From JBDRHL01 sp043816955 (GTDB lineage Bacteria > Planctomycetota > Phycisphaerae > Sedimentisphaerales > CAYZTY01): 22,052 nucleotides of DNA. Positions 1 to 7,376 of this stretch are shown here, in pieces. Position 1 is the first letter of the stretch. Each line of letters opens with the position of its first letter. Both the position numbers and the translations under genes were made by a program. Location: assembly GCA_043816955.1 (NCBI GenBank), contig JBDRHL010000131.1, forward strand, positions 1 through 22,052, written 5' to 3'. The notes beneath the pieces are model-generated. The model saw only the letters and a program-made list of their open reading frames with translations, was not told the DNA's origin and ran no database searches.

Positions 1-394
1 GTTCAAACTCAACGAGATCAGCGAAACTTTTGCTTTCGCAAACTTCGCCAACCGCATTATTTACCTCCTGCCAAAGCTCCGTAAACGCCTCATTTCCTAT
101 CGAGGCTGTATCATCGCTGTTTTGCGCCAATAAAATAGGGCCCTCGATATATTCAATAATTTCCATTACCGTTAGGTCTCGGACGTCTCTGGCCAGCATA
201 TAGCCGCCTTCATTGCCACGTCTTGATTCGACAAAACCGCCATGTTTAAGCTCATTTAGAATGATTTCCATAAAACGTGGTGGTATACGCTGAGCTTCGG
301 CTATTTCGTAAGTCCTTATCGGTTCATCCTGATCTTGCCAAGCAAGTTCAAAAACAGCTTTTAGAGCATATTGACATTTTTTAGATATCTTCAT
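1..394 (-). CDS. Rrf2-family transcriptional regulator (3' end cut by window edge)
   Basis: A DNA-binding repressor/activator of the Rrf2 (IscR/NsrR/CymR) family; 131 residues are visible and the C-terminus lies outside the window. It starts at the ATG complementary to 392-394, with AAAGGAAAA upstream as ribosome binding site. The N-terminus MKISKKCQYALKAVFELA matches the Rrf2 winged-helix start. The recognition helix is around residues 40-55 (IPPRFMEIILNEL), followed by the wing RRGNEGGYMLAR and then the EYIEGP dimerisation segment. In the stretch after EGP, where IscR-type members carry three Fe-S cysteines, this protein has none (LLAQNSDDTASIGNE), so a cluster of the usual kind is unlikely. 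It is divergent from a second Rrf2 gene at 605 and has its own good promoter. Family assignment is secure; the signal and targets are unknown. Confidence 0.85.
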   Translation of the reverse strand, partial: MKISKKCQYALKAVFELAWQDQDEPIRTYEIAEAQRIPPRFMEIILNELKHGGFVESRRGNEGGYMLARDVRDLTVMEIIEYIEGPILLAQNSDDTASIGNEAFTELWQEVNNAVGEVCESKSFADLVEFE

Positions 395-438
395 TTCGTT
401 TTCCTTTGACTATATATCATCAATACAATCGGAATACT

Positions 439-467
439 AATATAACCGTAAGGCAGCATACTGTCAA
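439..467 (-). promoter_or_regulatory. Sigma-70-type promoter for the leftward Rrf2 gene
   Basis: Read on the minus strand, TTGACA (467-462) is separated by 17 bases from TATATT (444-439). This is a near-consensus -35/-10 pair about 45 bases upstream of the ATG at 394. The element GGAATA (plus strand 431-436) lies just downstream, near the expected start of transcription. The same hexamer recurs at 585-590 near the rightward gene. Confidence 0.7.
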
Positions 468-514
468 CAATTTTTTTGCGAAAATTTTTAAAATTTCTAA
501 ATTCGGCGAAAATA

Positions 515-590
515 GCCCAATTATCGGTATTTTTTTTGGGCGACATAGCTCGAAAAATTTGTATAATAACCTTCTTATACCATAGGAATA
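515..590 (+). promoter_or_regulatory. Promoter/operator region of the Rrf2-cysE-nadA-metXW-metY-larE operon
   Basis: A perfect -10 box TATAAT lies at 562-567; no convincing -35 box is seen at the matching distance, as expected for a regulated promoter. Two inverted repeats flank it. GCCCAA (515-520) and TTGGGC (536-541) are separated by 15 bases upstream. TATACC-ATA-GGAATA (576-590) lies over the predicted start of transcription, just before the AGGAG at 593-597. The latter placement suggests an autoregulatory Rrf2 operator. The repeats are seen directly; which protein binds them is inference. Confidence 0.5.
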
Positions 591-604
591 ATAGGAGACT
601 GATT

Positions 605-1039
605 ATGAAACTTTCGACTCGAACCAGATACGGTGTACGAGCCATATTGGAACTCGCTGAAAACTACGGTAAGGGGCCATTGCAACTCAAGGCAATTGCT
701 GAACATCAGGAGATTTCTGTAAAATATCTCGAGCAACTTATGGCTGTCCTCAAATCTACAGGAATTGTCAGAAGTGTCAGGGGGCCAAGCGGCGGATACG
801 TTCTTGCCAAGAGCCCCAAAGAGATTACGGTCAGCGACTGTTTCAATTGCCTGGAAGGACCTGTTATTACAACCGAGTGTGTTGACAATAGTAGTTTTTG
901 TCCAAGAACAACAGCCTGTGTTGCCCGGCAGCTATGGGCGGAAGTTCAGGACGCAATGATGACAGTTTTACAATCGAAAACTTTGCAAAATCTTGTTGAC
1001 AGAGCAAAAGAAAACAAAGCCTTGGACTATCACATATAG
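605..1039 (+). CDS. Rrf2-family regulator with IscR-like cysteine triad
   Basis: 144-residue winged-helix regulator, the full family length. The ATG at 605 is chosen because AGGAG (593-597) sits 7 bases before it and the protein then begins MKLSTRTRYGVRAI, the canonical Rrf2 start; a longer reading from 476 would add an unrelated AT-rich leader. The helix-turn-helix spans about residues 25-55 and the wing SVRGPSGGYVLAK follows. Cysteines C92, C99 and C105 (C-x6-C-x5-C) sit after EGP, almost exactly where IscR has its [2Fe-2S] ligands (C92, C98, C104); C79 and C82 are additional. It lies 9 bases before cysE in one operon, so it probably controls cysteine/methionine synthesis as CymR-type members do, perhaps sensing Fe-S or sulfur status. 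The family is certain; cluster and targets are inferred. Confidence 0.9.
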   Translation: MKLSTRTRYGVRAILELAENYGKGPLQLKAIAEHQEISVKYLEQLMAVLKSTGIVRSVRGPSGGYVLAKSPKEITVSDCFNCLEGPVITTECVDNSSFCPRTTACVARQLWAEVQDAMMTVLQSKTLQNLVDRAKENKALDYHI

Positions 1040-1048
1040 GGTATAAAA

Positions 1049-1969
1049 ATGGAAAAGAGCAAATTACCAAACGATAAAATAAAAAAGTTGGTTGGCGAAA
1101 TTGCCCGTACATATCAGGGAGATTCCGGCATAAACTTTATTGATGTCTCCAATCTTCCGGCACGGGATAAGATACTTCAAGTTCTTGATCTGCTGATTGA
1201 AGTGCTGTTTCCAGGATATACGGGCAAAAGAACCGTTACAAAATCGAATATCAACTTCATTGTTGGAGATATTCTGTGCCAGGTTGTAAACGGGCTTTGT
1301 GAACAAACCGAGCGAGCTTATGAACACGCCTGCAGGATAAAAAAATGTGATGACTGTGACTGCCGAACAATGGCCCATGGTGTTAGCGAACATCTATTGA
1401 GCCAGCTACCTAAGATCAGGGAACTTCTTAAGGGTGATGTCGGTGCAGCCTTTGACGGCGATCCTGCAGCGAAGTCATACGAGGAAATTGTGATAAGCTA
1501 TCCCTGCATTACTGCTATTGCAACCTACCGCATTGCCCATGAATTATATCTGAAAGAAGTGCCGTTGATCCCGCGAATAATGAGTGAGTGTGCACATTCA
1601 AAAACCGGTATCGACATACATCCAGGTGCTAAAATTGGTAAAAACTTCTTTATCGATCACGGCACAGGTGTTGTGATAGGTGAAACAACTATTATTGGTG
1701 ATAATGTCAAGATATATCAAGGCACTACTCTCGGAGCTATGAGTTTTCCGAAGGATGAGAGAGGACGAATAATCAAAGGCGGCAAACGACATCCAACGAT
1801 TGAAGATAATGTAACAATTTATGCCGAGGCAACAATCCTTGGCGATGTAACTATTGGTGCCGGCAGTGTAGTCGGCGGTAACGTATGGATAAAAGAATCA
1901 GTGCCGGCTGGGGTTACAGTTACTACTCCGCATACAGATTTGGTTTATAAGAAAAATGAAACTACTTGA
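1049..1969 (+). CDS. cysE: Serine O-acetyltransferase
   Basis: Catalyses L-serine + acetyl-CoA to O-acetylserine, the committed step of cysteine synthesis, in the cytosol. At 306 residues it is longer than E. coli CysE. It has an extended helical N-terminal part (about 1-175) and a left-handed beta-helix of hexapeptide repeats (about 185-290). The active-site pattern fits the family: D189 and H204 (DHGTGVVIGET) are spaced as E. coli D143/H158, and H248 in GGKRHPTIED matches the second histidine. An unusual cysteine cluster, C95, C100, C103 and C105, lies in the N-terminal part. It begins 9 bases after the Rrf2 stop and overlaps nadA by 14 bases. The ribosome site is weak (AGGG), so translation may be coupled to the regulator gene. 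Confidence 0.93.
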   Translation: MEKSKLPNDKIKKLVGEIARTYQGDSGINFIDVSNLPARDKILQVLDLLIEVLFPGYTGKRTVTKSNINFIVGDILCQVVNGLCEQTERAYEHACRIKKCDDCDCRTMAHGVSEHLLSQLPKIRELLKGDVGAAFDGDPAAKSYEEIVISYPCITAIATYRIAHELYLKEVPLIPRIMSECAHSKTGIDIHPGAKIGKNFFIDHGTGVVIGETTIIGDNVKIYQGTTLGAMSFPKDERGRIIKGGKRHPTIEDNVTIYAEATILGDVTIGAGSVVGGNVWIKESVPAGVTVTTPHTDLVYKKNETT

Positions 1970-2867
1970 AAAAATAGAAAAGCTAAAGATCGAACGCAAT
2001 GCTGTGATACTCGCGCATAATTATCAGCCGGATGAAGTTCAAGACCTGGCCGATTTTACAGGCGATTCACTGAGGCTTAGCATAAAGGCGGCAGAAACCA
2101 ATGCTGAGGTAATCGTATTCTGTGGTGTACACTTCATGGCTGAGACTGCTGCCATTCTCTCACCAGAAAAAACTGTACTTTTGCCGGAAAAAGAAGCTGG
2201 CTGTCCGATGGCGGATATGATAACAGCAGAGCAATTACGAGAATTAAAGAGCAAGCATCCTGATGCGTTAGTTGTTTGCTATGTGAATACTTCCGCCGAG
2301 GTTAAGGCTGAGAGTGATTATTGCTGTACCAGTGCAAATGCAGCTGAAGTAGTAGATTTTTTGCCGAAGGATAAAGATATCATCTTTGTGCCAGATAAGT
2401 ATCTTGGTCAGTATGTTGCTGAAAAAAGTGACCAAGATTTTGTATTGTGGCCGGGCTATTGTCATGTACATGTGGTGATAACAGAAGATGATATAAACAA
2501 AGCAAAGGCCCGGTTCCCCAATGCAATTGTAATGGCACATCCGGAATGTACAAGTACGGTAAAAGAGCTTGCTGACAGAATTCTCAGTACCAGCCAAATG
2601 ATCAAATTTGCCAAAGAAAGTAATGCCAAACAATTTATCGTCGCCACTGAAAAAGGGATAATTCATGCTCTAACCAAACAAAACCCAGATGCTGAGTTTA
2701 TCCCAGCAAGTGAAAGGGCAATATGTCCTAATATGAAGAAAATCACAGTGGAAAAAGTACTCTGGTCCCTTGAACAAATGCAATATAAGATAACCTTACC
2801 CGAAAACATAAGGCAAAAAGCTAAAAGAGCACTTGATAGGATGGTAGAGACTCTGCCCAAAAAATAG
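1956..2867 (+). CDS. nadA: Quinolinate synthase A
   Basis: Condenses iminoaspartate (from L-aspartate oxidase or dehydrogenase) with dihydroxyacetone phosphate to quinolinate, the first dedicated metabolite of de novo NAD synthesis, using a [4Fe-4S] cluster. 303 residues, typical for the short NadA type. The three cluster cysteines are visible in their known contexts: C83 (EAGCPMAD), C169 (WPGYCHVH) and C257 (AICPNMKK), close to C81/C168/C254 of the Thermotoga enzyme. HNYQ near residues 21-24 and the DFTGDS segment are also family hallmarks. The ATG overlaps the end of cysE by 14 bases and the next gene starts 2 bases after the stop, so it is embedded in the operon. No nadB or nadC is in the window; its presence in a sulfur operon under a possibly Fe-S-sensing regulator is noteworthy. 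Confidence 0.93.
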   Translation: MKLLEKIEKLKIERNAVILAHNYQPDEVQDLADFTGDSLRLSIKAAETNAEVIVFCGVHFMAETAAILSPEKTVLLPEKEAGCPMADMITAEQLRELKSKHPDALVVCYVNTSAEVKAESDYCCTSANAAEVVDFLPKDKDIIFVPDKYLGQYVAEKSDQDFVLWPGYCHVHVVITEDDINKAKARFPNAIVMAHPECTSTVKELADRILSTSQMIKFAKESNAKQFIVATEKGIIHALTKQNPDAEFIPASERAICPNMKKITVEKVLWSLEQMQYKITLPENIRQKAKRALDRMVETLPKK

Positions 2868-2869
2868 CA

Positions 2870-4675
2870 ATGACAAAAGGTAAAGAAAATTCAGTTGGTA
2901 TCGTGCATACAAAGACTATACGGGTTGTCGAGCCTGACAAGCCTATGGAGTTAGAGTGTGGCAAGATATTGGGTCCTGTTGATGTTGCTTATGAGACATA
3001 TGGCCAGATCAATGCAGCCGGTGACAATGTTATCTTGATTTGCCATGCTCTAAGCGGAAATGCTCACGTTGCTGGCAAGAACAATCACGATGATGAAAAG
3101 AGTGGCTGGTGGGATATTATGGTTGGGCCTGGCAAAGGTATCGACACGAATAAATATTTCGTTATCTGCTCAAACTTTTTGGGCGGATGTAGCGGAACCA
3201 CAGGGCCAGGTTCAGTTGATCCGGAAACGGGCAAACCATACGGTTTAAACTTTCCGATTATCACCATAGCCGATATGGTCAAAGTCCAGAAACTGCTGGT
3301 CGATAAGCTTGGGATTAAGCAGCTTTTGGCCTGTGTCGGCGGCTCAATTGGTGGTATGCAGGTTCTGCAGTGGGCAATTGACTATCCCAACTTTGTTAAA
3401 TCTGCTATCCCAATCGCGACAACGACGCATCTTGGAGCCCAGTCGATTGCTTTTGATGCGGTAGGTCGAAACGCGATACTGGCCGATCCCAATTTTGCAG
3501 ATGGGCAATACACGCCTGAAAAAGGCCCCGATAGAGGTTTGGGTATCGCGCGGATGATTGGTCATATAACATATCTGTCGGAGCATGGTATGCGTGAAAA
3601 ATTTGGTCGGGATTTGCGTAATGCCGACAGTTACAGTTACGATCTCAACTCTGAATTTTCCGTTGAGACATACCTTGATCACCAGGGACAAAGCTTTGTG
3701 GAACGATTCGATGCAAACAGTTATCTTTATATTACCAAAGCTGCGGATTATTTTGATCCAAAGAAAGACAATGGCTCTTTGAGCGAAGCCTTTGCGAATA
3801 CAAGCTGCCGGTTTCTGGTAATCAGCTTCGCAAGCGATTGGTTATTTACGCCTGAACAGTCAGAAGAGATAATTGACGCATTAGCGGCAACAGATAAGGA
3901 CGTCAGCTATTGCAACATCGACTCGCCATCAGGCCATGATGCTTTTTTGCTTGAGCATGAAAAACTTGGACTGCTGATTGGTAGTTTCCTTGAGGCAACC
4001 TATTACCAGACCACTAACCCTGGTAAATATATCTTCAAAGATTTTCAATGTCAGCATACAGCAGAATCTCTAAGGCATGCGAGCAGAGCAAGAATAGATT
4101 ATAAGTTGATAGAGTCTCTGATAGAGCCGAGAAGTTGCGTGCTAGACGTTGGCTGCGGTGACGGTGAATTACTGGTAAGACTCATCGAAGACAAAAACAT
4201 TACCGCAAAAAGCGTAGAACTCGACCAGGAACTTGTAATCCATTGCATAAGGCGTGGACTGTCAACAATACACAGGGATATTGAACGAGGGCTGGGGCAA
4301 TATGCCGATGGCAGCTTCGATTATGCGATACTTTCGCAAACACTGCAGACAGTGAAAGAGCCGGAAAAGATATTTGCTGAATTGTTGCGGGTGGCTAAGA
4401 AAGTGATTGTGAGCTTTCCGAATTTTGCACACTGGCGATGCAGGGCACAGTTATTCTTTGGTGGCAATGCTCCGGTAACCAAGCAGTTGCCATTTGAATG
4501 GTGCAACACGCCCAATATACACTGCCTTTCATTGAAGGACTTCGAGCGATTTTGCAAAAGGTTGGCAATCAGAGTAGAAAAAAAGATTCCACTAATCAAA
4601 AAACGTTTAAGCCCGGTAAGATTTGCACCAAATCTACTTGCCGAGCAAGTAATTTATGTAACCAGCAAGGAGTAA
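2870..4675 (+). CDS. metXW: MetX-MetW fusion: homoserine O-acyltransferase fused to MetW-like methyltransferase domain
   Basis: A 601-residue two-domain protein. Residues about 15-380 are an alpha/beta-hydrolase of the MetX family, which acylates homoserine for methionine synthesis. The triad is visible: nucleophile S159 in GGSIGGMQ, D323 in SDWLFTP and H356 in SGHDAF. Residues about 405-600 match MetW, a class I SAM-methyltransferase-like partner of MetX, with the glycine-rich loop DVGCGDGE at 426-433 and the characteristic VSFPNFAHWR and LPFEWCNTPNIH segments. The two domains are usually separate adjacent genes; here one reading frame runs through with no internal stop. The gene sits 2 bases after nadA and 3 bases before metY, and the metY ribosome site is inside its 3' end. 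Acetyl versus succinyl preference cannot be told by eye. Confidence 0.92.
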   Translation: MTKGKENSVGIVHTKTIRVVEPDKPMELECGKILGPVDVAYETYGQINAAGDNVILICHALSGNAHVAGKNNHDDEKSGWWDIMVGPGKGIDTNKYFVICSNFLGGCSGTTGPGSVDPETGKPYGLNFPIITIADMVKVQKLLVDKLGIKQLLACVGGSIGGMQVLQWAIDYPNFVKSAIPIATTTHLGAQSIAFDAVGRNAILADPNFADGQYTPEKGPDRGLGIARMIGHITYLSEHGMREKFGRDLRNADSYSYDLNSEFSVETYLDHQGQSFVERFDANSYLYITKAADYFDPKKDNGSLSEAFANTSCRFLVISFASDWLFTPEQSEEIIDALAATDKDVSYCNIDSPSGHDAFLLEHEKLGLLIGSFLEATYYQTTNPGKYIFKDFQCQHTAESLRHASRARIDYKLIESLIEPRSCVLDVGCGDGELLVRLIEDKNITAKSVELDQELVIHCIRRGLSTIHRDIERGLGQYADGSFDYAILSQTLQTVKEPEKIFAELLRVAKKVIVSFPNFAHWRCRAQLFFGGNAPVTKQLPFEWCNTPNIHCLSLKDFERFCKRLAIRVEKKIPLIKKRLSPVRFAPNLLAEQVIYVTSKE

Positions 4676-4678
4676 ACT

Positions 4679-5971
4679 ATGGATGAGAATACGAAATATC
4701 ATTTAGAGACACTGGCCCTGCACGCGGGTCAGCAGGTCGATTCCGACACACTCAGCCGAGCGGTACCTATTTATCAAACAACAAGCTATTGCTTTAAGGA
4801 TACCGACCACGCAGCCAATCTGTTTGCATTAAAGGAATTCGGTAACATTTATACCAGGCTGATGAATCCTACGACAGATGTGCTGGAAAAACGATTAGCT
4901 GCGATGGAAGGCGGTGTTGGCGGACTCGGCTTTAGTTCCGGTATGGCTGCGATTACCGCCGGCATCTTGAATATATGCAAATCAGGACAGCACATTGTAT
5001 CCTCAAATTCACTTTACGGCGGGACGGTGACACTATTTAGCCAGACGTTTCCAAAACTGGGCATTGACGTTACATTTGTTGACCCTAAAAACCCGCAAAA
5101 TTTTGCCAAAGCCATCAAAGACAATACTCGCCTGCTCTACATCGAAACAATTGGCAATCCCAAGAATGATATTTTGCAATACAAAGAGATAGCAAAAATC
5201 GCCCATGACAATGATATGCCTGTAATTTGCGATAATACCGTTGCTTCGCCAGTATTATTTCGACCAATTGAACATGGTATTGATATTGTTGTTCACAGTT
5301 GCACCAAGTTCATTGGCGGACACGGCACAAGCATTGGTGGCATGCTTATTGATTCCGGCAAATTCGATTGGACAAATGGCAGGTATCCCGAATTGACCGA
5401 GCCGGATCCGAGTTACCACGGTGTCAAATATGTCGAAGCTGTCGGCCCGTTGGCATATATAATCAAGGCCAGAACACAATTTTTGCGGGACATGGGCGGA
5501 TGCATGTCGCCTTTTAACGCATTTCTGTTCCTGCAGGGTGCCGAGACACTGCATCTGCGTATGGCCAGACACTCTGAGAACGCACTGAAATCAGCACGAT
5601 GGCTTGAAAAACAAGATACGGTTACATGGGTTAATTATCCAGGTCTTAAGTCTCATCCGGATTATGAACTGGCTAACAAGTATCTACCTAACGGCCAAGG
5701 GGCCATTTTAGGATTTGGCATCAAAGGTGGCAAAGAAGCTGGTATTAAATTTATTAACAGCGTCAAATTAGCCAGTCACCTTGCCAATATCGGCGATAGT
5801 AAGACATTGGTGATCCACCCAGCCAGTACAACACATCAGCAGTTAACCGAAGCCGAACAACTTGCAGCCGGTGTTACAGCCGATTATATTCGCGTTTCGG
5901 TGGGTACTGAACATATTGATGATATAGTAAACGATTTTGATCAGGCGTTGAAATCCAGTAGTATTGTTTGA
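4679..5971 (+). CDS. metY: O-acetylhomoserine sulfhydrylase (homocysteine synthase)
   Basis: PLP-dependent enzyme of the Cys/Met metabolism family that makes homocysteine from O-acylhomoserine and sulfide. 430 residues, the usual size for MetY and longer than cystathionine enzymes (about 390). Visible hallmarks are Y58-x-R60 (IYTRLMNPT), the GLGFSSGMAAI segment, D185 (VICDNTVASP) for the PLP ring nitrogen, and the Schiff-base lysine K210 in SCTKFIGGHGT. AAGGAG lies in the last codons of the preceding metX-metW gene and positions the ATG at 4679. With the upstream MetX domain it forms a direct-sulfhydrylation route to methionine; CysE in the same operon covers cysteine. Confidence 0.92.
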   Translation: MDENTKYHLETLALHAGQQVDSDTLSRAVPIYQTTSYCFKDTDHAANLFALKEFGNIYTRLMNPTTDVLEKRLAAMEGGVGGLGFSSGMAAITAGILNICKSGQHIVSSNSLYGGTVTLFSQTFPKLGIDVTFVDPKNPQNFAKAIKDNTRLLYIETIGNPKNDILQYKEIAKIAHDNDMPVICDNTVASPVLFRPIEHGIDIVVHSCTKFIGGHGTSIGGMLIDSGKFDWTNGRYPELTEPDPSYHGVKYVEAVGPLAYIIKARTQFLRDMGGCMSPFNAFLFLQGAETLHLRMARHSENALKSARWLEKQDTVTWVNYPGLKSHPDYELANKYLPNGQGAILGFGIKGGKEAGIKFINSVKLASHLANIGDSKTLVIHPASTTHQQLTEAEQLAAGVTADYIRVSVGTEHIDDIVNDFDQALKSSSIV

Positions 5972-5975
5972 TATA

Positions 5976-6809
5976 ATGAACTCTCAAGCTAAATACGGTT
6001 TACTCAAGCAAATACTCAAAGATTTGCAAAAAGTTATTGTCGCGTACTCCGGCGGTGTCGATAGTACTTTCTTGTTAAAAGTGGCCGTTGACACTCTCGG
6101 CACAGAGAATGTAATAGCCTGTATTGGCATCAGTCCATCGTTAAGCAAGGCTCAGTATAAACAGGCCTTCAAAAATGCCAAAACAATCGGTGTAAACGTT
6201 GAAGAAGTTCAGATAGACGAAGTCCTCGACAGCAAATATTCAACAAACAACCCCGATAGATGCTTTCATTGCAAATCTCATCTTTATTCAACCTTGCGAA
6301 ATATTGGCAAAGCGAAAGGGTTTAGTCATGTTATTTGCGGCTGTAATTTTGATGATATCGATGATTTTCGTCCCGGCAATAAGGCAGCTAAAATCCACGA
6401 TGTCCGCTCTCCTTTGATGGAAGCTAAGATGACTAAAGTCGATATCCGCGATGTGAGCAGAAAACTCGATTTGCCCATAGCTGATATTCCTGCTTCACCA
6501 TGTCTCGCCTCCAGAGTTATATACGGCTTGCATATTACAGAGCAGCGGCTAAAACAGGTTGAGCAAGCCGAAGATTTCTTAAGAGAATTGGGCTTTGTGG
6601 AATTTCGCGTGCGTCATCACGATACGATTGCTCGAATTGAAGTCAAACCCGAAGACCTGGAAAAAGTCATCATAGAGCCAAACCGCTCTAAGATAGTTGA
6701 GAAATTAAAATCTCTTGGTTTTAAGTACGTAACCGTAGATATACAAGGCTTCCGCTCAGGCTCACTTAATGAGTTGCTTACAGAAGACCAAAAAGGAAAC
6801 TATTGTTAG
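5976..6809 (+). CDS. larE: LarE-like ATP-dependent sacrificial sulfur transferase
   Basis: 277-residue PP-loop ATP pyrophosphatase. The motif SGGVDS at 25-30 binds ATP. C176 in SPCLASR coincides with C176, the sacrificial cysteine of Lactiplantibacillus plantarum LarE, which loses its sulfur to the nickel-pincer cofactor precursor. C96 and C99 (RCFHCK) plus C176 give the three-cysteine pattern reported for LarE types that carry a [4Fe-4S] cluster, so this one may work catalytically. I chose ATG 5976 (4 bases after the metY stop) over an in-frame TTG at 5964 that overlaps metY; no strong ribosome site is seen for either, suggesting coupling to metY. No larA, larB or larC is visible, so the sulfur acceptor is unknown. 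The family is confident; the role inside this methionine operon is open. Confidence 0.85.
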   Translation: MNSQAKYGLLKQILKDLQKVIVAYSGGVDSTFLLKVAVDTLGTENVIACIGISPSLSKAQYKQAFKNAKTIGVNVEEVQIDEVLDSKYSTNNPDRCFHCKSHLYSTLRNIGKAKGFSHVICGCNFDDIDDFRPGNKAAKIHDVRSPLMEAKMTKVDIRDVSRKLDLPIADIPASPCLASRVIYGLHITEQRLKQVEQAEDFLRELGFVEFRVRHHDTIARIEVKPEDLEKVIIEPNRSKIVEKLKSLGFKYVTVDIQGFRSGSLNELLTEDQKGNYC

Positions 6810-7180
6810 TTTGATTTTGGTTCATACGTTAACAACCAATTGTCGTCCTTGATGTGTGTCAGGACGGATTTGCCTTTAAGAATTTGGCCGTTTAAGTTCA
6901 GTTTAACGAGGTCGTGTTTTTCTTGTAGTATTTGATATGTGCCGGTTTCAACGATGCACACGTTGCCTTGACCTTTGTTCACCGTTCCTTGATATGTGAG
7001 AAATTTAAGTGGACGATCAAAGATTTTTATGGCACTGGCAGAGAGTTGAAGAATATCTTCCGGTGATTTATCGAGACGATATGTTTTTAGAGTATTACCC
7101 GACTCAAACATGAAGTCCCAATGAACTCCTGTAGATGTGCTATGTTCCTGAATAACGAATCTTTTATAATTTCGACTCAT
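6806..7180 (-). CDS. Stand-alone LigD-type 3'-phosphoesterase domain protein
   Basis: 124-residue protein resembling the N-terminal 3'-phosphoesterase (PE) module of bacterial DNA ligase D, which trims 3'-phosphates and ribonucleotides at DNA ends during non-homologous end joining. The diagnostic metal/phosphate region is at the N-terminus: FVIQEHSTSTGVHWDFMFE carries H13, H20, D22 and E26, matching the H..H-x-D pattern of the family. No ligase or polymerase domain follows, and no Ku gene is in the window. It is convergent with larE and their stop codons overlap by 4 bases. The start has only a weak ribosome site. Small PE-only proteins exist in several phyla; the function in repair is inferred from homology. 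Confidence 0.75.
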   Translation of the reverse strand: MSRNYKRFVIQEHSTSTGVHWDFMFESGNTLKTYRLDKSPEDILQLSASAIKIFDRPLKFLTYQGTVNKGQGNVCIVETGTYQILQEKHDLVKLNLNGQILKGKSVLTHIKDDNWLLTYEPKSN

Positions 7181-7221
7181 TGTGTTCTTTGTTTTGCATA
7201 TTTAGCTTGAAGATAAAAAAA

Positions 7222-7250
7222 TTGTCATGAATACCAAGATGTATTATAAT
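7222..7250 (+). promoter_or_regulatory. Sigma-70 promoter of the thiSGH operon
   Basis: TTGTCA (7222-7227), a 17-base spacer and a perfect TATAAT (7245-7250). Transcription would begin around 7256-7258, about a dozen bases before the riboswitch aptamer. The -10 lies in a perfect palindrome TATTATAATA (7242-7251). Confidence 0.75.
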
Positions 7251-7269
7251 ACCATATTGAATATGAATA

Positions 7270-7376
7270 AGCCAGGGGAGCTGGTTGGGTATCGACCCAG
7301 TTAACAGCTGAGAAATCCCGATGAATCGGGATGACCCTCTGAACCTGATCAGGTTAGAACCTGCGAAGGGAGGCTC
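7270..7376 (+). promoter_or_regulatory. TPP riboswitch (THI-box) aptamer
   Basis: A classic thiamine-pyrophosphate aptamer. The conserved blocks are CAGGGGAGCT at 7273-7282, GCTGAGA at 7307-7313, GACCCTCTGAACCTGATCAG at 7333-7352 and GCGAAGGGAGGCT at 7363-7375. The P1 stem pairs AGCC (7270-7273) with GGCT (7372-7375). Two variable hairpins are present: TGGGT/ACCCA around 7286-7299, and ATCCCG/CGGGAT around 7315-7332 (the optional P3a). It precedes thiS by about 60 bases and is followed by a terminator, so it should shut off the thiazole genes when TPP is plentiful. Confidence 0.95.

Noticed and set aside
3344..3691. 115-codon minus-strand open frame inside metX-metW.
   Set aside because: It is opposite conserved MetX coding sequence and has no ribosome site or recognisable motif.
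5964..5975. TTG start for the LarE-like gene giving four extra residues.
   Set aside because: It overlaps the end of metY and has no better ribosome site; ATG 5976 is right after the metY stop and gives C176 in the reference numbering.
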